A DNA stretch of 64,000 bases, from contig ML986595.1 in the NCBI GenBank assembly GCA_010094045.1, positions 62,001-126,000 on the forward strand, written 5' to 3'. Shown piece after piece: positions 1 to 11,413 of the stretch; positions within the stretch are counted from its first letter, which is position 1, and every line of letters begins with the position of its first letter. The notes under the pieces were generated by a model. It was not told where the DNA came from and ran no database searches. It saw only the letters and a program-made list of their open reading frames with translations. Position numbers and translations under genes: made by a program. Source of the DNA: Lojkania enalia (taxonomy: Eukaryota; Ascomycota; Dothideomycetes; Pleosporales).

Positions 1-2043
1 CAGCGTTCGTGATAAGGATTGGGGGGTGGGTGTGCAGGGGCGGCAGTGGGCCACGACCGAGATGAAGGAGCGGTTTCCTCGGACGGGCTGCTGGAGCGTG
101 CGAAAACACAAAAAGAGGACGGAGGGAGTGCGTCGAAGGAGGGAGCGATCGGTGGCAAGAGATCGAAGGGAGGGACCGTGGGCACGGCGAGAGCAGTGGT
201 GATTGTAGTGGTGGTGGTGGTGGTTGAAGGATAGTCGTCAGTTGCTAGGGGCAAGGACGGGATGGCCTGTGTGGCCTGGGGAAGCGAGCTTCGACTGCGA
301 CCGCAAACGTACGTCAGCGGGTCAGCAGCAGCAACAGAAGCCGGCGCAAGTGAAGGCGAGCGCTAGGAGTGAACGAGATATGGGCCGACGCAGACAGACG
401 CACCACAGCGGGCTGAGGGCGGGCAGTTATAGCAGCACCACTCGCTCTGCTGAGGCTTGCTGCGGCCCGCGGGGAGAGAGGAGCTCGAGCTGCGGAAACA
501 AAAAAAGCACGGTCACACTGCCTAGCACGTCTCAGTGCCGTGAGGTGAAGCACCACGATTGATAGCAGCGTTGAGCTCCGCGTTTCAACACAGAGTCAGG
601 TTGGGTAATCTAAATATGTACGGTGCGAGTAGCTTGCTTGCGCAACCTGCCCCCCGCGGCCCCGAGACGCCCGAAAACATTGGGCCCGTTGCGTCCATGT
701 TCGTCTTTAGGAGCTTCCAATGAAGCTCTGCCGGCCGTGGTGGATTGCCTCTTCCGGCGATCCCACTATACTAGAGGTACCATGCCAAGCGCCCGCCGCA
801 CCAGCTCGAGCTCGAGATGTGATAGCCCCGGCTTCGCGTGCGTGCAGACAAGAGGTCTCCCAAGGTTGGGTCTCTGAGACAATGGCCAGAGGCAGCTCTC
901 ACTGCGTCTATTAACGCTACAATCTGGGCCTGCCGAGCTCGCCTGGCGGAACGAGATGTTTGCCGGGGGAGACCGCTTGAGCGCCCTGGTGGTGCAAGAG
1001 GGTAGTTGAAGGCGGCGCCTGTTTGAGACCACGTGCGCGAAATTGAGTTGAGACTTTAGGCAGCTTTCGATTTAGCTGCGCCATAGACTGAAGCCGCCTG
1101 GTGACGAAGTGGGATTGCCCAAGACGGCCATGGTTCGCAAATTCAATGAGCCGCGCCCGAAATAGCGGCTATTGTAGCATGTGTTCGAGTAGAATTGCGG
1201 CTCCACGAACTCAATTGATGCGATGCCATCTAGCATTCCTTCCCTAGAGTTTTGAAGCGCAAGTGCGCCAGCCCATCACGACTCGAGTGAAAGCGGTTGC
1301 GCACGGACCGTGGATGAACAACCTTGTGCGAGCGGGTGGATCGCCGCCAGCCACGTCCCTGCCACGTTCCTGCCACGTCGGCGGGCCTGTTTTTCCGATC
1401 CCGCCTGTACCAACCTTTTGAACATAGAGCTCTGAAGCTTTGATCCCTCGTCGCGCAATCACGGCAGCCATATACCGTGCAGCGCTCTCCCTACTGACTA
1501 TTCGTTGCGCTAGCCGACTACCAAAGCAACTCCACTACGGCTTAGCTACTGTGTCGCGTCCAACTGGCGACCGTAGCTTAACCCCCGCTCCAAGATCCGA
1601 GACTGTACGGGCTGATACTCAATTTGGAAACGTGAACGGAGTTTCCTGGCTCTCATAGGCTCGTGTGACTTCACTGTATGTCCTCCCCGGGAGCAGAGGC
1701 CCATATTGATCGACGTTTGCCCTTAACCCCTCGCTGCTCTTTAGGATTTGTTCCACCGTCGCGCTACCGCTCTCGCGAATTCTCAATAGGACGCTGCTTC
1801 ACACGAGGGACTACGATTCTTTCCAGATATTTCCCAACCCATCGCTCGCACACAGAGGTCTCCGCAATCCCAAAGAGTGGTCTCTCACGCGTAGATGGAC
1901 CATTGACACGTATTCCAACTTCTGGACGTCTCTCATTCCCTCGCGGTTTTGACAAGAGACTTTCCTTCTCATAGTGAAGCTGCCACACACTACGTCTTCA
2001 TAAGTTACCCAGTCATCGATTTCTTGGCTAGGCAGTCAACATC
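1..2043. other. Intergenic: GC-rich left edge, then GLE1 upstream region
   Basis: No gene supported. The first ~560 bases are GC-rich and purine-biased and hold a short GTG-type microsatellite at about 208-224. The open frames here are short, overlap on both strands and show no domain or splice pattern. They could belong to the leader of a gene lying to the left on the minus strand, which the window does not show. Bases ~1440-2040 are pyrimidine-rich, as is usual just upstream of an ascomycete gene, and probably hold the GLE1 promoter and 5' leader. Confidence 0.6.
208..224. repeat. (GTG)n microsatellite
   Basis: About five to six GTG units in a row in a GC-rich non-coding stretch. It is low-complexity sequence with no visible coding role. 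Confidence 0.8.
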
Positions 2044-3795
2044 ATGTTCCCGAAATCTGGCGCCTCGTCGTCCAGCATGCACACTACAGCTTCGTCACTT
2101 GGTTCAAGTTGGATAGACGGCTCGCCATCAAGGCGCTCGCCAGCCAGAAATGGGGTACGTACTCCAGGTAAAGACCCCGCGTTGCGCTCGGTAGATCGTT
2201 CTGGAGAACGTAGCCGGAAACCACGTAGGGATACAGTGGACCGAGATTTCTATGAGAGTCCCTCGCGCCAGCTCATTCTCGAGTTCAGTCAGCTGTTGAT
2301 TCAATCTGATCGGGATTTCAACGAGCGTCTGGATTCCGCCGCTGCTGAGAACGCAAAAATTCATCACGAGCAATTGAACAAGGCCGCACTTGAGCATGAG
2401 AGGATTCGTGAGGGCGCGGAACGCGAACGACAACGTTTAATCTTGGAGCAAGAACAAATTCGGCTCAAGAGAGAGGAAGAGCAGAAACGTGCACTCGAGC
2501 GAGCCCGACAGGAAAAGGCTCGACAAGAGGCGGAGATTGAACAGCGCCAAATTGAGGCGAAGGAACGGGAAGAGGAGGAAGCCCGACAACGCCAGGAGCG
2601 GCAGAGACAGCTCCAAGAGGCGGAAGCTCGAGAGAAAGCACGGAAAGAACAAGAAGAGGCCGCGAGAAAGCAGAGGGCGGAGCAAGAAGCCCGACGCAAA
2701 GCTGAAGAGGCTGCTGCCGTAGCTGAAAAGGCTCGAAGACAACAGACAACACAAGCCGCTCAACCACCTCCAGTAAAAGCACCTCAGCCCTCCGTCGCCA
2801 CGCCACAACCTATGATACAGCAAGTATCTACGGCTTCCGATCTTGAAGTTCTACATAGCAAATACCTAGAGCTACATAAGCGGATGAAAGAGTTTCGCAA
2901 GTCGCTAGTCGCACAACATAAGAAAGCAGGGGACCCATTAAAAGCATTTCTTGGGGACACAAGGCGGAATATGAGACTGAGGATGGGCCAGATCACCATT
3001 GACAGGCAAGACAGCAAGGCAGCCATAGGGCGAATTCGAGAGATACTTAATAGTGTCCAAAAAGTCAGTGGCCCGACGGTGGACATCCGCCCTTATATCA
3101 TTTCTCACCCAATTCCTCCACTCTCGAACGAGGCTGAGGCACAGTATCCTGCTCTGCTTCTCTACGCATTCATTTGCTTTGAGAAATTCCTGATCAAACA
3201 ATTTGAACAGGAAGCCGCGAACGAGGATGGTCGCATCATTCAAGAACTTGGCCTGATTGCGGCAAGTCTTCTCGCTGATCAAAATTACATGTGGAAGGGG
3301 ATCCCAGTCACTGATATCCTCCTCGCCAAATATCACAAAGCCTGCCCTATTCTATTTGGCGTCAGCGGTGATATGAGGACTCCGCAAGGACAGGCACGCC
3401 TAGGATGGATGAAAACTAGTGGTGTAGACCCTACACCGAACACATACAACCAGCGAATGCTTGGGCTTGGTGCCGGATATGCAGCGCTCTCCTTACGCTC
3501 CTTTTCTGCAAGTCGCCCAGCGATCCCCATGTCTGAGTATTGGCGCGCCGTTTCCTACATCTGCAACACGCCACCGACAAGACTCTATGCTGGTCACTTC
3601 CTTGTGCTAAAAGGGCTACTTCGAGACTACGCGTCCAAGTTTATCAATTTTTACGGAGCGCAGGCTAGGGGCGTGCTAAGGAGGGCGACATTCGATCTAC
3701 CTAATCGTGCGTCTCCCAACATAGCAAACGCAGCAGCCTTAGTGAAGGTTCTGCCTGACGTGTGGAAGAATAGAGATGGATTGTCTCTAGACTAG
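2044..3795 (+). CDS. GLE1: GLE1, nuclear pore mRNA export factor
   Basis: Single-exon gene of 583 residues, close to the yeast protein (about 540). Residues 1-75 are Ser/Arg-rich and disordered. About 95-240 form a long Arg/Glu/Gln-rich coiled coil. From about 265 to 575 lies the all-helical GLE1 domain, recognised from the RMKEFRKSL start, the AALLLYAFICFEKF-like helix (here PALLLYAFICFEKFL), the LGLGAGYAALSLRSF helix and the end around FYGAQARGVLRRATFDL. In known Gle1 this domain, with InsP6, activates the DEAD-box ATPase Dbp5 at the cytoplasmic face of the pore, releasing export factors from mRNA. The start is the first ATG of the frame. The gene converges with CPD1, about 200 bases away. 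Several antisense frames of 100 or more codons across the coiled coil are by-products of its codon bias. Confidence 0.93.
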   Translation: MFPKSGASSSSMHTTASSLGSSWIDGSPSRRSPARNGVRTPGKDPALRSVDRSGERSRKPRRDTVDRDFYESPSRQLILEFSQLLIQSDRDFNERLDSAAAENAKIHHEQLNKAALEHERIREGAERERQRLILEQEQIRLKREEEQKRALERARQEKARQEAEIEQRQIEAKEREEEEARQRQERQRQLQEAEAREKARKEQEEAARKQRAEQEARRKAEEAAAVAEKARRQQTTQAAQPPPVKAPQPSVATPQPMIQQVSTASDLEVLHSKYLELHKRMKEFRKSLVAQHKKAGDPLKAFLGDTRRNMRLRMGQITIDRQDSKAAIGRIREILNSVQKVSGPTVDIRPYIISHPIPPLSNEAEAQYPALLLYAFICFEKFLIKQFEQEAANEDGRIIQELGLIAASLLADQNYMWKGIPVTDILLAKYHKACPILFGVSGDMRTPQGQARLGWMKTSGVDPTPNTYNQRMLGLGAGYAALSLRSFSASRPAIPMSEYWRAVSYICNTPPTRLYAGHFLVLKGLLRDYASKFINFYGAQARGVLRRATFDLPNRASPNIANAAALVKVLPDVWKNRDGLSLD

Positions 3796-3999
3796 AGATT
3801 CAACCAGGTAGAGAGACTAGATTGTAATGTACTGATCTTCGGTGGAGACTGTAGTAACATTTAAAGCGAGCTTTCCCTTGCTTGGTATGCATTGGGACGG
3901 CGTTAACCTACGCATATCGGGCCAACCCAGTAGAATCAGACATTGTTGCTTCCCTGAACGACATGACTTCAGACTACTTTTATCACTGATAGCGTCATC

Positions 4000-4629
4000 T
4001 CAGAGCTCCCTCTCTGCAATCGGGTCCCATGTGTTGATCGGCTGGTCAGTAGGCACAAGCACTACTCTTCCACCTTCCCAGCCCCCAAGCTCGCCTTTGC
4101 CTTCCAAACTCACACCAGCTTCTCGTACCATCTTTTCAATCGCTTCTATAACTTTGCCTGGCACCTGCGAACAATCGTGACTGTCACTCTTAGCACCCGT
4201 CCAACATGCAGTTCACACGTGCACAACTTACTACAGCAAACTCAGATGCGGCACATATTTCTCCTCCGTCCACTTTTTCGCGGCCTCTTCGTCCTCATAC
4301 CCATTGACAGTCATTCTAGCAGTCTTCCCAAGCTTGTCAACGCCACTCTTTGAAACTTTTATGTATAGTTTCCTGACGAAGACGTCTTCAGAATTCAGCC
4401 GGCCGAACTTGACATGCACATACTTTCCTTCTGGGAACTCGATCTGGTTTAGCCATTTTTGCGGATCGAGAGAGTATGATGAAGGTTGGATCTCTGAGGT
4501 CAGGGTCACATGGGGGAGGAAGACATGCGGAGAGCCGAAATGTGCGGACACTTTTTGGATGAGGGAGGCGAGGATGGCGTTTAAAGGATGGGAGGTGGGA
4601 GGGAGAAGCCAGAGAGAGGATCCCGGCAT
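4000..4629 (-). CDS. CPD1: 2',3'-cyclic-nucleotide phosphodiesterase (CPD1-like, 2H family)
   Basis: Two exons, 4232-4629 and 4000-4180, joined across a 51-base intron (donor GTAAGT, branch GCTAAG); 192 residues. Both catalytic motifs of the 2H phosphoesterase fold are visible: H40-V-T42 and H128-L-S130. The second lies just before the splice junction, and the motif continues as a Tyr across it. The family opens ADP-ribose 1'',2''-cyclic phosphate, a by-product of tRNA splicing, to the 1''-phosphate. The second exon adds a typical C-terminus ending about 16 residues after WDPI. Reading the first exon alone would give a 132-residue protein lacking the last strand, so the splice matters. It shares a 319-base divergent promoter with the patatin-like gene. 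Confidence 0.88.
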
Positions 4630-4948
4630 TTTCTCTTAAAAAAAAAAAAAAAAGAAAAACCAGTTATATGAAGTTAGGGAGTTTGATTCTCCTGTCAACT
4701 ACAGCCAATGCCTGAAGAACTATTGCCCAGCCCCCGAGGACAACTACGGGCTATAGGTGTGGCGTAAAAACCCACCAGCCACACCCCACACTCTAGCCCT
4801 TGGCCTCGGGGAGCGTTGACATGTGAAAGCACCACGCATCGATTCGTCGATCAAAGCGGGTGCTGTGCACCCAAATGCGCGCATATCCCCGATGCAACGC
4901 ACAAATGATGATGTATGACCCTATCTATAGCGCACGGCTGACCTCGCT
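4630..4948. promoter_or_regulatory. Divergent promoter region, CPD1 / patatin-like gene
   Basis: 319 bases between two start codons facing away from each other. It holds an A-rich run at about 4638-4662, next to the CPD1 start, and little else that can be named. It must hold both promoters unless the leaders overlap. Confidence 0.6.
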
Positions 4949-6916
4949 ATGGCCCCAGGTTGGAATATTGCCGCCCTTATGAAGGCCATGTTTGGCTGCT
5001 TCTTCGAGGTGGCTTTCTTCTGGCAGTTGGTGCGTCCCTCCCTCCGTGTGTTGCACCCGTTTCCAGCCACCCTTTCGTTCTATATCATAGACCATTCACG
5101 GCTTTATTGTTTATTTTCGGAGCCATGTTGTGGACAAGGGGCTAACCAGAGGAATGTTCCAGCGATTGTATACATGGTGGACGAAGAAGAGCGAGAAAGA
5201 TGTGCTCCTTGAAGCAATTGCGGAGGCACGGATCTTCGAAGAATGGGAGGCATCGGCTTTCCAGCTGGATGAGGTGCTAGGCCATGACCTCTGGTACGAT
5301 ACCCTTCTATACCTGTCTACCTGCCCGCTAAACTAACGCATGTGGCCTGCTTCTAGGCGCCAGAATCCGACCAGCAAATACTACGATTACCGTCTCATTT
5401 ACGAACGTCTACAGGCCATCATCGAAGCGAGAGATGAGGACGATATACTAGGATTAGTCAGTCTCCTGCGCTCAGGTCTTGTGAGGAATCTGGGAAATAT
5501 AACAGCGCCACGGTTGTTCAATCGCGCGTACGCGGGGACCAAGCTTCTCATTGAGGACTATGTCACGCAAGTTGCGCTAGCTATCGACTACGTGACATCG
5601 TATCCCACGACTACAAACTCAGACACAGGCCTGACAAACCAGGCGAAGCTGGATGTGCTGCATGATACGCGCCAGGCTTTTGGAAGATCGGTGTTAGTGC
5701 TTCAAGGTGGGGCCATCTTTGGGCTATGCCATTTAGGAGTGGTCAAGGCATTGCATCTGCGCGGTCTGCTTCCTCGTATAATCTCTGGGACGGCTACTGG
5801 GGCATTGATCGCAGCGTTGGTTGGTGTCCATACCGAGGATGAGCTGCTCGATTTCCTGACCGGATCGAATATCGACCTAACGGCTTTCGCGAAACACTCA
5901 AGTGCTGCCAAAGGAGGGTATGCCAATGGACAGAGCGGGTGGTTCGCCACCCTGATCCGGCGCGTCAAGCGCTTTATACGCGAGGGGTATTTCTTAGATG
6001 TTAGAGTGCTGGAGCGGGTTGTGCGCGCCAATGTCGAAGATTTGACCTTCGAAGAGGCATATACGAAGACCAAAAGGGTATTGAACATCACAGTATCTAC
6101 CACTGGAGGTGGAGGCGTTCCAAACCTTTTAAACTACCTGACGGCTCCTAACGTGGTATGTCTCTGATTTAACCCTACATTAAGACCACTTCTAAGATAT
6201 CGCAGCTTATCTGGTCCGCCGCTCTAGCATCCAACGCCTCTTCCTCCACTCTCTACCACCCTGTGACTCTCATGTGTAAAGATGAATCAGGCGAAATCGT
6301 CCCCTGGGCTGGTGCCGAAGAAACTACGTTCCGCCCCTGGACTCACGCCTCCTACTCCGACCGTGAATCTCCCCTCCACCGCATTGCTGAGCTCTTCAAT
6401 GTGAATCACTTCATCGTCTCACAAGCCCGTCCTTACCTTGCGCCATTCCTGCGCTCCGATATGCACCACCCGAATCCGCGACAAGATGGCCAGTGGAGAC
6501 TGAGCATGCCTGTTCTAAGGCTAATCGTTATGGAGATCCAACACAGACTGCACCAGCTTGATGAGATAGGATGGCTACATCCCTCGATCCGCCGCTTTCT
6601 GCTTGACGAGAATGTGCCGGGAGCAAGCCTCACTCTAGTTCCAGAACTCACCCCGGGCGACTTTATCAAACTGCTGGAAAACCCAACCAAAGATTCGCTA
6701 GAGTACTGGATCCTCCGTGGGGAACGAAGTGTCTGGCCTGCCGTTGGCGCCTTAAAAGTGCGATGTGCAATCGAGGTCGAGCTCGATAGGGGATACCAAC
6801 TCGTCAGACGCAGAAAACCTTTCGATCCCGTCCAAGGTACGGGTTTGAGGAAAAGTTCGAGTCACACTGGCATAAAGAAGAGACCGAGAGCTGCGAGTTT
6901 CGGAGTCTTGTCGTGA
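4949..6916 (+). CDS. Patatin-like (TGL/SDP1-type) protein, catalytic residues missing
   Basis: Four exons: 4949-5029, 5091-5293, 5357-6155, 6206-6916; 597 residues. Phases close at each junction. The N-terminal 80 residues are hydrophobic then basic, as in lipid-droplet or membrane-bound triacylglycerol lipases of the Tgl3/4/5-SDP1 group. The patatin core runs from about 200 to 440. The oxyanion loop GGAIFG and the following helix are conserved, as is the ELFNVNHFIVSQ block that marks this group. But the nucleophile elbow reads G239-T-A-T-G243, with Ala241 (5793-5795) where the family has Ser, and the Asp-Gly of the second catalytic motif is replaced: WTHAS at 407-410 (6341-6352) in place of a W-x-D-G-S pattern. 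No frame damage is seen, so this is probably a working gene for a non-hydrolytic protein. The exon 1 to 2 junction is the least sure part. Confidence 0.82.
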
Positions 6917-7022
6917 ATGTTTACCTCCGTGTTCTCTCTTACTATCGTAAATTAAACTGGATTAGTTATGGTTAAATATGTAGAAAAAAAAATTTTTTTT
7001 TCTCGTGTCTGACGTGAAAAGA

Positions 7023-10000
7023 TCAGTATGCTCCCTGCCGCTCGTGGTACGTTTGACCGTTTACAACGCCCACTTCCCCATATCCACTCCATACAATCGC
7101 ATCAACACCCAATTCCAGGCCTTCGATCTTGACAGGCCCGTCGTCCAAGCCCCACAACGTAATACCTAGATAGTTCTTGCCCCGATAATTAAAAATGCCC
7201 TCCGGTACCGGGAACTTGGTCTGCGGTCCAACATTGTTGACGTACTTGCCAAACTGCCATCCATTGACGAAGATCTGGACCCTATACGCCGGTACACTGG
7301 AGCCCGACGCATTGCCCGCGCCGGTAGTATTTGCGAAGGTAAAGGAGAGCGGGACATCGTAGCCAGACGGGATCGTGAGCTCGAGTTCCGCAGCGAAGAA
7401 ACCGATGCCAGGCGACTTCATCCCGTCCCCCACGGGGCCCGCGCTATCCTTCCAGTCCAGCGGCGCGGTCAGGGCGCCCGGGAGATGCAGGCCCTGGCGC
7501 TCGACAAACATGCCCCCTTCATTTAGGGGGCCGCGGCTCAGGTCTCGGTAGTCCTCACCGCCTAGATTGCCGGTCAGTTTCCAGGCGATGACGGATTTAT
7601 CGCGACTGTCGAGTTCGTAGTCCAGGATGCCGCGCGGGTTCTTCATAGTCTCAGTGCCGATGGTCCAGTTTTCGTCTAGGCCCATGTTATCGATGACGAC
7701 AGTAACCACGTATGTCTTATCTGCGGCCATGTTCGGGAGCGTGAAGGTTTTGTTGCCACTCATGGCGGCGTCGTAGCCGCGCCAGGAGCCTAAGAACTTG
7801 TCATTTAGGTAGGCAGAGAATCCGAATGCGGACCCGCCTTGGGCGGAAATATATAACGTCTTTTCGGCGCCGGTGGAGGTGAAGTGGCCGCGGTAGAGCA
7901 GTGTGCCTGTGTGGTAGCCGTAGTCAGAACTGTATAAGGAGGTCGGCGTCGTCAACTTCCTTAGCGAATTGAATGTTTTGGGTAAATCTGCTGGCGTCCA
8001 GCTGCGGTCGTCGTAGGTAGATGAGAGTTCAGGGAGCGAGTCTATGTATTTCCATTTCAGTGAGTCAAGGTGCGGAATGTTGAGGCGCGGTTTCGGGTAG
8101 TCGATATTTGCTATTACGATGCCGTTCTTGTCTACCTTGAAGTCGAACTCATGGCCGTTGAAGGTAAGCTTAGTAATACCGGGTGGAGCACCTCCAATGA
8201 TCTCGATAGGTGTTGTCGAGTTCATGTCGCCAATTAGGGCAAGTTCTGTGCCAGTCACCTTTGCGGAGCGCATTAAGTAACCGGCCTGGAGGATGATAGG
8301 GGAAGAGGAGTCGTGAGGGCCTTGGTCGACCGACCAATAGTTGTAGGCTGTATTGCGATCTACGTGCCATTAGTATTCGTGCCATCGGAAAATCCATAAG
8401 ATGGTCTAGTACCAAGCAAGTGAACGTAGATGAATTTATCGACTCCGACCTTGACAACCTTTCTTTCTTCGGTGGCTTTCCAGTTGACCAAGGTGTAACC
8501 CCTTGTGGCAATTGTTCGAACAGTGCCTTCCAGCACCTCATACCCGGTGACTGCGAGGACAAGCTCATGCGTCTCGCCAGGACCACCATATAATATAAGA
8601 ACCGTTTTATCGTTATACCTGTGCCAAGTGAAAATTTCAGCCGTAGAATAAACCAGCGTAGCTCCACTGATATCATAATCGCTGACATAGATCTTCGAAT
8701 CTCGTCCGTTCAGAGTCAGACTTGTATCGTTAAGCTGCGGAACAGTGATGTTTCCGAATGCTGACGTTGGAATCTTGAGCTTATAGCTCGTCGACTCCAG
8801 GGAATTATACTTGCTATGTCTCAAGAAATAGAACTTAGTTTGGGAGCCATTTGCCGCAAAGGCCGGCGTGACCGTGAGATCTGCCGTCGTCGTCCAGGTC
8901 GAAATCGAGGCGTTACCGCGGGAAGCAGTTAGATAAGCTGGAGACACCTTAAAGAAATTCGCCTGAAGTTTTTGTTCGGAATACTTTTCGCGATCCACAC
9001 GCCTATCCTCGCGTATGGCTGCGGCATAGTCATACGACGTGTATCCACCAGGATGCCCAAGGTTACCCCAATTGGTTCCTCCGAAAGTCATATAGATGTT
9101 GAAGACTGTGACACCAAACGAGTACAGATTCTTGTAGAACACTCGCTCTTGTTCGGCGCCTACGAGAACGGAACACTTGTCCCATCCAGGACCCCCCCAA
9201 GGATCGAATGAGCCTCCTTGGAACTCAATTATGGAGTACGGCGTGGTTGGGCTCTGCTGTTGATGTAAGGTGTGCCAATTGGTTGGGAGGTTCCCGTCGG
9301 GCCATCTAGTGGGATTGCCGCAGTCAAAGCCTAGTGGATAACCATCATGTCCGTAAATGTCAACTGGTGCTGGCTGACCTGGGGCGTTATAACCTTTGGG
9401 CGACGCGTCGTTGCTGATAAAAGGGACGACGATACCTGCATTGCGGAATTGTGCATAGATATACTCCATATATGCAGGGTCAGGAAATGGTTGAACGATT
9501 GATTGAGTATATTCATTTTCTGGTTGGAAAAGAATGATCGGCCCGCCGTTTGTAATTTGGCCTTTGGCAATAGCCTCGCCAATGTTCGCCGCGTAGCTAG
9601 AAGTCACAATTAGGGAGTAGTTTCAAGAGATGCAAGAATAGGCTTACTTGTCTGTAGATTCGAGATAGTCGGGGGAACTCGTTCTCAGTGTACCATTGAT
9701 TCTCTGCAGCCATCCGGGGAACCCGCCGCCACTTACTTCGGCATTAATATAAGGACCTGGGCGAGCTAGAAGATATATGCCAGCCTTCTTAGCAGCCTTG
9801 AAGAAGGGTTCCAGAGCAAATACGCCCTCTGCATGGTATTCTCCAGGCTTGCCCTCCAGCAAATTCCAGTCTACATAGAACGAGACACCATTATATCCTA
9901 AAGCTTTTATCTTCTGGAAGACGTCGAGCCATAAATCAGGTACCGGAAGCCTAGCACCTCAATTAGCCCAGTTTCTTGTAGAGGGCGAAGGAGGGCACAC

Positions 10001-10256
10001 CGAAAAGGGTGGTATTCACCGCTGTAAAAGAATACACGTTCACCATTCACGAATAGCGAATGTTCATCCCAAGTAACCTGCATTGGTCAGTACAAAGCCG
10101 ATTTCTATCGATCGCAGCACCCACAATATCCTGCAACGCTTCACGCTTATACGGTACAATCCAGTGTTCCGGCGACCAACCCGTCGCCCTCGCCGCAGCT
10201 TCAATCGCAAGACAAGAAAGAGCAATTGCGCTCACAACATTGAAAAGTCGCTTCAT
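7023..10256 (-). CDS. Secreted beta-galactosidase, glycoside hydrolase family 35
   Basis: Five exons: 10125-10256, 10001-10077, 9648-9950, 8413-9596, 7023-8359. Introns are 47-53 bases with clear branch sites. The product has 1010 residues, the usual size for fungal GH35 enzymes (about 1000). Residues 1-23 form a signal peptide. The catalytic domain has GPYINAE (substrate site, Glu141), PENEY with Glu199 as expected acid/base, and IEFQGG with Glu295 as expected nucleophile, followed by FGGTNWGN. The C-terminal half holds the usual beta-galactosidase jelly-roll domains. It should remove terminal beta-D-galactose from galactans, hemicellulose side chains or lactose outside the cell. It lies downstream of a Zn2Cys6 regulator on the same strand, with 1.16 kb between them; that pairing is suggestive only. 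Several paralogues (lacA to lacE) exist in moulds, so no symbol is given. Confidence 0.92.
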
Positions 10257-11413
10257 CCTGTCCGACGAACGTCAAAGTCAAAAGCGTGGACAATTGCGCG
10301 CCAGTCAGACCCGGAGATCTTTGGCACTTAATAAAAGAACCCAGAGGAGCCTACCATATTCTGAATCTTCCCTGCCCATTAATGACACCATCTCTCCTGC
10401 CCTTGTAGCAATCTATATTGTGGTCCTGCCCTCCCTTCATCGCCTCAACACTTGATTAAAGCAAGAGGGGCAGCGGTGGAGCTAGAACGATCATCGAAGC
10501 AAGGCACGAGATGTCACAATTGACATTCCACGAATCCAAATTCACGGAGAAATGACGATGGCGGGGGTAGCATGGCATATTGCATGCTGTGGAGGGTAAA
10601 AGCCTCATCCGTTGTCCAGCCGGATGCGATGATCTGCGGGGTGGTTCCAGGGTTACAAAGCGTGAAATCCCGGAACATGACCCAATTAATCAAGAGCTTA
10701 TGCGGATTAGGAAATAGCCCGGCGTGCGATGGCCTTTAGATTCTGAAAGCGCAAATTGATGCGAAGTGTGGAGACACTGAAGGTGCATGAGTTGTGCCTT
10801 TGGGAAAGCGGTGGCCGCACACCTCCGCTCGCTAGATAGGTCGGGAAACGAAAGTGTCACTTGTATATTGTGTGAAGCACAGCGTAGTCTTGGCTTGATC
10901 CCGTTGAATGTCAAGGTGGCGAAGAAGCATCTGTTCCATGTTATGTGTCGTTGCAACTCTACTGTCTCGCGAACGAACACTACTCGAGCACACTTTTCTC
11001 ACTGAAATACCTTATACTACCGAAACTGCAGGATAGCCGCCAAGCCCGGCCTTGTACCGCCGCAATCTACTGGTACTTCTCGCCAGGGAACAAGGAATGA
11101 GGCTCCAACCAATACCGGCCTACTCTAGGTTGATTCGATGCCACCGAAGTCATTAGGGCCATCAGTCATTACTGAAAGCACTTGGTCTATGAAAAGCTGA
11201 AGCCGCATTCCTTCTCCACCGTCATTTTTGCTCGCCCTGATTGCGCATCTTTAGCCGTCAATCGCCGTTGGGAGGAGAGCATCATGGGAGAATGGCATCA
11301 AGAATCGACCAAAGAGCCAAACTATGCTAATGAAAGAAAAACTGGCAAAAAAATTGGTGTACTCATACAAGTTGGACTGAAAGGAATAGTCTTATAAAAT
11401 ATGCCTATTGTCT
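10257..11413. promoter_or_regulatory. Upstream region of the beta-galactosidase gene
   Basis: No gene supported in these 1157 bases; short frames overlap without any domain. It must hold the beta-galactosidase promoter and the 3' end of the regulator gene. Two GCGGGG hexamers (10561-10566 and 10636-10641) fit the SYGGRG consensus of the carbon repressor CreA/CRE1. They lie 305 and 380 bases above the start codon. Confidence 0.5.
10561..10566 (+). promoter_or_regulatory. Possible CreA/CRE1 site (GCGGGG)
   Basis: Matches SYGGRG. A second identical hexamer lies 75 bases further upstream of the beta-galactosidase gene (10636-10641). The motif is short and common, but paired sites in the promoter of a secreted sugar hydrolase fit carbon catabolite repression. 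Confidence 0.3.

Noticed and set aside
2364..2823. Three long antisense frames over GLE1
   Set aside because: They mirror the Glu/Arg/Gln codon bias of the GLE1 coiled coil.
5091..5145. Alternative reading of the second patatin exon giving a hydrophobic FTALLFIFGAMLW stretch
   Set aside because: Attractive as a membrane helix, but it meets a stop and would need a frameshift; the acceptor at 5090 gives an intact frame.
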